DNA of 64,000 nucleotides from Entonaema liquescens (lineage: Eukaryota > Ascomycota > Sordariomycetes > Xylariales > Xylariaceae), in assembly GCA_902805475.1 (NCBI GenBank), contig CADCSX010000023.1, positions 3,596,001 through 3,660,000 on the forward strand, written 5' to 3'. The notes beneath the pieces were generated by a model. That model worked only from the letters and a program-made list of their open reading frames with translations. It did no database searches and was not told where the DNA came from. Within the stretch, counting starts at the first letter, position 1. The number at the start of each line of letters is the position of its first letter. A program made the position numbers and the translations under genes. Shown piece by piece: positions 59,901 to 64,000 of this stretch.

Positions 59901-61879
59901 TTCTTCATAGGCATACAAATGTCATTTACCAAACGACTGGGTTTACCGAAACCAGTGCCCAAGTCCGCCGGTCCTCTCTAGAGGTTGAAGACGATGGACT
60001 ATTGGATCCCACAGGAGCCCCCGGAAGAGAGAGAAATTCGATCATTCGTGACGAAACGAATAGAGAAATACAGGGCTTAGCGAAAGATAAAAGGCAGCCC
60101 TACTACAAACCAGATGAATATATCATGAGGCAGCTCCTGGAATCATCCCAGGAGCTTCTGGGGACTTTTCTGCCAAAGGAAGGTAACGTTCTTATCCACC
60201 GAGTTTGTAAGCGATTCTGGGGCTCTATAGATGAAATATTTCGAGTAAGTCATTTTTCTAGCTACAGCATCCGTTTCAAAGGCTAATAATAGTTTCCATC
60301 GAAAGCATATCATGTGGTCTGCCGTGGATGATGTAGATGAAGCACGATGGGTGATACGTGACTTCACTCCCAATCTACTAAGCCAAGAACCACCAAGCAA
60401 GAAGAGATTCACAGATTGCAGCGATTGTAGCAATGGAAGGATTTATTTCTCCTACATTGAGGCCCTCGAACATCTTCACTCGGAACACCTTTCCTGCACG
60501 AAGAATAAAAAAGCCAAAAGACCATATGACGACCCATGCTATGTTTGGTTAAATCCTCAGAACGATTTACGTGACTACCGAGGACGCGAGGAGATAATCG
60601 CCATGGTCAATCGCTTGACGGATTTTATAATTACCATAAAAGATCTGGCCATGGAGCTTCACTATTTCATCACAAACACACCTGTACAAGGTATAGGATC
60701 GGAATACCGCCCATTCCTTCCAATAAATGTATTCTATGCATTCCAGGAAATCCTGCTCATGTATTTTATCACCGCCAAACAGCTTTCGCTTACTAACAGA
60801 CTCAATGTGCACCCTCCTAATTCTGAAATACAGCAGCACTGGTCTACAATCAGATCACTTGAGGACGACGCACAAGCTTCTTTCATGGAGGCTTGTGAGC
60901 TTCTCGAGAAATCTAAGAAGGACATCATACTCTCGGGAACACGAACCCCTGATATTATCGGAATGGAAGCGGTTGGCCCTCATTTTTTCGCCGCTGCTTT
61001 AATAGCTAACCTCCAAAATAGGCCACTCCTTCCAGATAGATATACCGACGTAATGCAACTGTATAGTAAGTACACTTCGAAGCTTCGACATCAAGCGAAT
61101 CGTCGCCCGAGGCGGAGAGTATTTTTGGATATACACCAGCTGGAAGAAGAACTTGAAGCGCTGCAAGGGGTCACCTTACGTCAGATACATATGCTCGACA
61201 AATATCATGCGCTTCTTTCTCCTAATTCCTTCCGAGTAACAGACTCGTTACGCAAGGGCAACTATCGGATTGAATCCCAATATATCAAGTCTCAACTATG
61301 GAAACTTGATGGTCGAAACAACGTGATCTATAGAGAACGAGAACGAGCCAAATTGATCAAAGAAGAAGTCAAGCAGACTATTGAGATTCTCGAGGAGGGT
61401 CACGGCAGAGCTATACGAGTATTTACTATTGTGACAATCTTCTTTCTACCACTGTAAGCTTCTCTATCTTAATTAACTATTAAACATCCCATTATTTAAG
61501 CTTACCACGCCTTAACAGGTCATTCATTTCGAGTTTCTTTGGCATGAACACGACCGACATCAGGGACACAAACTATGACCAAAGCTTCTTCTGGACCATT
61601 AGCATACCAGTGACATTTGTCATAGTTGCAATTGCATTCTTGTATGGCTATAAAGGCGAAGACATAGAAGATCGCCTTATCGAATTTATGCACGACCGAC
61701 GTGAGCATAGACACAAAGAGCCCCTGAAGAAAAAGGCCAAGACATTTTCATGGGGTACAACTTTTTCGGCGGACAAGAACCAAGGGAACGATATTCCTCA
61801 ACATCGTCCTCGACCGTGGCTGAGACGCGTAAGGAAGAGGAATGGGAGGGGTAACCGGAAAACAAGGGGTGTCATTTGA
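56944..61879 (+). CDS. Large CorA-like membrane protein (1427 aa, 12 exons)
   Basis: Exons: 56944-57251, 57306-57345, 57399-57789, 57839-58002, 58067-58650, 58702-59008, 59091-59222, 59295-59396, 59450-59531, 59580-60244, 60306-61453, 61519-61879. All eleven introns (48-82 bp) are GT-AG and all phases agree, so the gene is intact. The N-terminal region has FRWLHLQRKHLELNLLEKLV and LYVPQLWCLLIGND, typical of a fungal family of CorA-like proteins with a long cytosolic front. A disordered Ser/Glu/Arg-rich stretch covers about residues 365-640. The C-terminal part has a long helix (KEEVKQTIEILEEGHGRAIR) and two membrane spans; the first ends in FFGMN, the Gly-Met-Asn signature of CorA magnesium channels, and the second is ISIPVTFVIVAIAFLYG. 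Whether it carries metal or acts in signalling or non-self recognition is unknown. Confidence 0.85.
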
Positions 61880-62299
61880 TTTACATGTAGGGAACCAATA
61901 TCTCTTGGAAGTAAATGATCTCCCAGTTCATCGAAACATAAGTATACGACGAGGAAGGAGTATATTGCTTTTATTATCTTCACTCCCTAGATATCTAGTA
62001 TACTATGAAGTATATTCCGACGAACTAAGGGTAGCACTCAATGATGCTCACTCCCCTATTGAATCTACGCATATGGGAGAATCATCCATCAGCTAAGTAA
62101 ACAGCCACCACCCTCTATGGATTGTTAAGGCAGGCAACTAGAGGTAACCCGAATGACTCCTTTAATGATACATCCGCTATTATCCCAGCTTGAATACCTA
62201 ATGGGTTTATCCATCCAAGCCTTACCTATGTGTGCTTAACATAGTCCTCAAGAGTATTCAAACGTCCTCTATGAATCCATTCAAAAACCACTACAATGT
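61880..62299. other. Intergenic (convergent 3' ends)
   Basis: This spacer lies between the CorA-like and DUF7587 genes. The open frame at 61842-62096 overlaps the CorA tail in another frame and shows no motif. Confidence 0.5.
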
Positions 62300-63175
62300 T
62301 CATCTTAAGTGCAAGGATACTTCAAGTGCTAGGAGTGCGTTCTTGGCGTGTTGAAGTTGTGGATATTCAGTCGTCGTGTATGCCAACGGATTAACTAAGC
62401 CTACGCTAGGTATCCTGCTGGATATTCGCAGGACCGGAAGCTCTTGACTGAAGTATTGTCGTATAAGGGAGCAGAAGCGGTGTAAATCATCAAGCGAAGT
62501 TATTCTGACAATATTGCCCATAATAATAGCTGCCACAGCTATAACAGCGTCAGGTTGACTATACCCGAGTCCTCCAAAGAGGAGTGCAGTCTCTTTAATC
62601 TTGCGCATATCGTCTCCAGAAAGGTCTATTATACGGCCAAAGTTTTCTGGCCAGCGCCGCCCAAACGTTACCCTGGGCATAAACTCGAGACCTATACGTG
62701 CAATGTCATGGTATTTAACGCAGTAGTATGCAGGCCCGTTGATTGGACCATACGCAAGATATTCATGCTTATAAGGCGAGTCAGCCAAGCGAGCATTATA
62801 AAGCGCAGTCACATGGTATATGTCGACATGTGGCTCGAGAATGTTGGTGTCAATAATGGCAATATAGCCTGACGGGTTTCTTAAAAATCCAATAGCGATG
62901 CTGAGGTCTGCTGCCCACGAACTAAAGGGGGAAGGAAAATGGAACCCATGTAGGTGATCAAATATCACATCTTTTAAACTGGGGATATCATATATCGTTG
63001 TTGGTTTCTTGCCGTTCAGAAAGTAATGTGGGATAACGCCTCTAGTTGTGTTAAGATATGCATACCCACCCCCTGAATCATAGCTGAAGCTTCGAAATAG
63101 GAATCGCGGTAGCCCTTTCTGGGATTCTAACTCTTTTATTAGCCTCGGCGAAATGGGCTTTGGAGAAGAGGACAT
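62300..63175 (-). CDS. DUF7587-domain protein
   Basis: This is a single-exon 291-aa protein with ATG at 63175. The front matches the fungal DUF7587 pattern: PRFLFRSFSYDSGGGYAYLN, TTRGVIPHYFLNGKK, IYDIPSLKDVIFDHLHG, FSSWAADLSIAIGFL, GYIAIIDTNILEPH and YLAYGPINGPAYYCV. The C-terminal third (GGLGYSQPDAVIAVAAIIMG, then LHRFCSLIRQYF) is less typical. There is no signal peptide or clear membrane anchor. The biochemical role of DUF7587 is unknown to me. It lies tail to tail with the CorA-like gene in a repeat-flanked accessory region. Confidence 0.75.
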   Translation of the reverse strand: MSSSPKPISPRLIKELESQKGLPRFLFRSFSYDSGGGYAYLNTTRGVIPHYFLNGKKPTTIYDIPSLKDVIFDHLHGFHFPSPFSSWAADLSIAIGFLRNPSGYIAIIDTNILEPHVDIYHVTALYNARLADSPYKHEYLAYGPINGPAYYCVKYHDIARIGLEFMPRVTFGRRWPENFGRIIDLSGDDMRKIKETALLFGGLGYSQPDAVIAVAAIIMGNIVRITSLDDLHRFCSLIRQYFSQELPVLRISSRIPSVGLVNPLAYTTTEYPQLQHAKNALLALEVSLHLR

Positions 63176-64000
63176 CGTGAGATTGCAAAGTCTTACCTTT
63201 GAGTATCTGAATCTGGCGGTAGGTCAAAGCCATATTGCCCATAGTTTCGCAAAGTACTAATAATAGAAGCTAGGAATGCGTAGAAGAGCTCCTAGTAGCT
63301 TTAATATCAACCCAAGTACTCACGATATTGGTATGAATCTAACTTTGAAGATAGACTTGAAGATATAGCTACTAATCCACCAAGTAACGTTATTGGATAG
63401 GCTAGTTACTCCTTATATATTTATTTAGACAGCGTATTTAGCATTTTCACAATGGGCTCAATGCTAGTAGCATCTTCTCCTATAGACTAGAATAATGTCA
63501 TTGTGGTGTTCTAGAACAATCTGACTTTGAATTATATTAGGCGGGTAGGCAGTTATTTGGGCGAATGCTTCGTGAGACATATCTAGAAGTGAATAGTTCA
63601 CGAAGCGTGTCTTAGACGACGAAAGATACTTGAGAACGGAGGATGCACCTTGAACCTATGAGTTGTGCTACTGGAAGAGGTACCTATCAAAACTTGCCCC
63701 TAATTTTGAGCTCTCATGTTGTCTTACCATTAGCTGGGGCACGCAACTCCACCGAATATACACCGCACTGATCAGCTCAACGAAAATCCGAATCCTTATA
63801 AGGCATGCAGGTTTGCAGCGGTTCGCACAGAGCGTATCCACCCTCGGTTGCATACATATATTGAAAATCCATCGCCAACTTAGTATGTGGCATACTCCAT
63901 AAGAAGAAAGAGTTTCGTATGCCTTGTGATTAAGAAATATTAAGGCTGAGTGAGTAGATGGGATCCTTGGAGTCTTTTAGCTTATAATATGAGGTTAGCT
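63176..64000. other. Intergenic to window end
   Basis: This is the upstream region of the DUF7587 gene. Overlapping short frames on both strands at 63663-63902 have no motif. Nothing is supported. Confidence 0.45.

Noticed and set aside
1..64000. CRISPR arrays, operons and ribosome-binding sites
   Set aside because: The genes are spliced fungal nuclear genes; no direct-repeat/spacer arrays are present.

Overview
The window looks like nuclear DNA from a filamentous ascomycete (Pezizomycotina, probably a Sordariomycete-type fungus). The genes have short 45-160 bp GT-AG introns with CTAAC/CTAAT branch points. There are Zn2Cys6 and bZIP regulators, a HET-domain gene, an AA9 monooxygenase with a CBM1 module, a secreted GH5 and a secreted M28 peptidase. 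Blocks of almost pure A/T that still carry recognisable transposon protein relics are the footprint of repeat-induced point mutation (RIP). The exact species cannot be told from the sequence alone.

Layout. 1-6.9 kb is an RIP-destroyed repeat block containing a Ty1/copia pol relic on the + strand. 8.4-13.2 kb holds a 700-aa Zn2Cys6 factor and a bZIP factor, both on the - strand, followed by a 480-bp MITE with a TAA target duplication. 15.7-18.8 kb holds a short Zn2Cys6 protein and a frameshifted DUF1115-type fragment. 19.8-22.3 kb holds an AA9-CBM1 gene whose first intron has a damaged donor, then a GC-rich DUF2470 membrane-protein gene with a one-base frameshift. 22.9-27.3 kb holds another Zn2Cys6 gene, an 85-aa cysteine-rich secreted protein spread over two exons, and a tetraspanin. 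29.9-34.4 kb holds an O-methyltransferase and a secreted M28 leucine aminopeptidase.

The 35-49 kb section is the densest and most conserved: an EDC4-type decapping scaffold, a small membrane protein with a 17-nt first exon, a GH5 glycosidase, a mitochondrial PP2C phosphatase (PTC5 type), a divergently transcribed KPWE-motif protein resembling the peroxisomal import factor Pex39, and an unrecognised conserved-looking gene. From 49.4 kb on the window is accessory in character: a small RIP island, a broken HET-domain gene, a 3.4-kb RIP-mutated DNA transposon recognisable by its terminal inverted repeats, a 12-exon gene for a 1427-aa CorA-like membrane protein, and a DUF7587 protein.

The genes do not form one pathway. 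The housekeeping block covers mRNA decapping, pyruvate dehydrogenase control and peroxisome import. It is flanked by secreted plant-polymer or protein-degrading enzymes, lone regulators, and non-self-recognition type genes next to silenced repeats. Gene models given here were assembled by hand from reading frames and splice signals; exon ends are given so they can be checked. Many open frames in the window are chance or antisense shadows and are left out.
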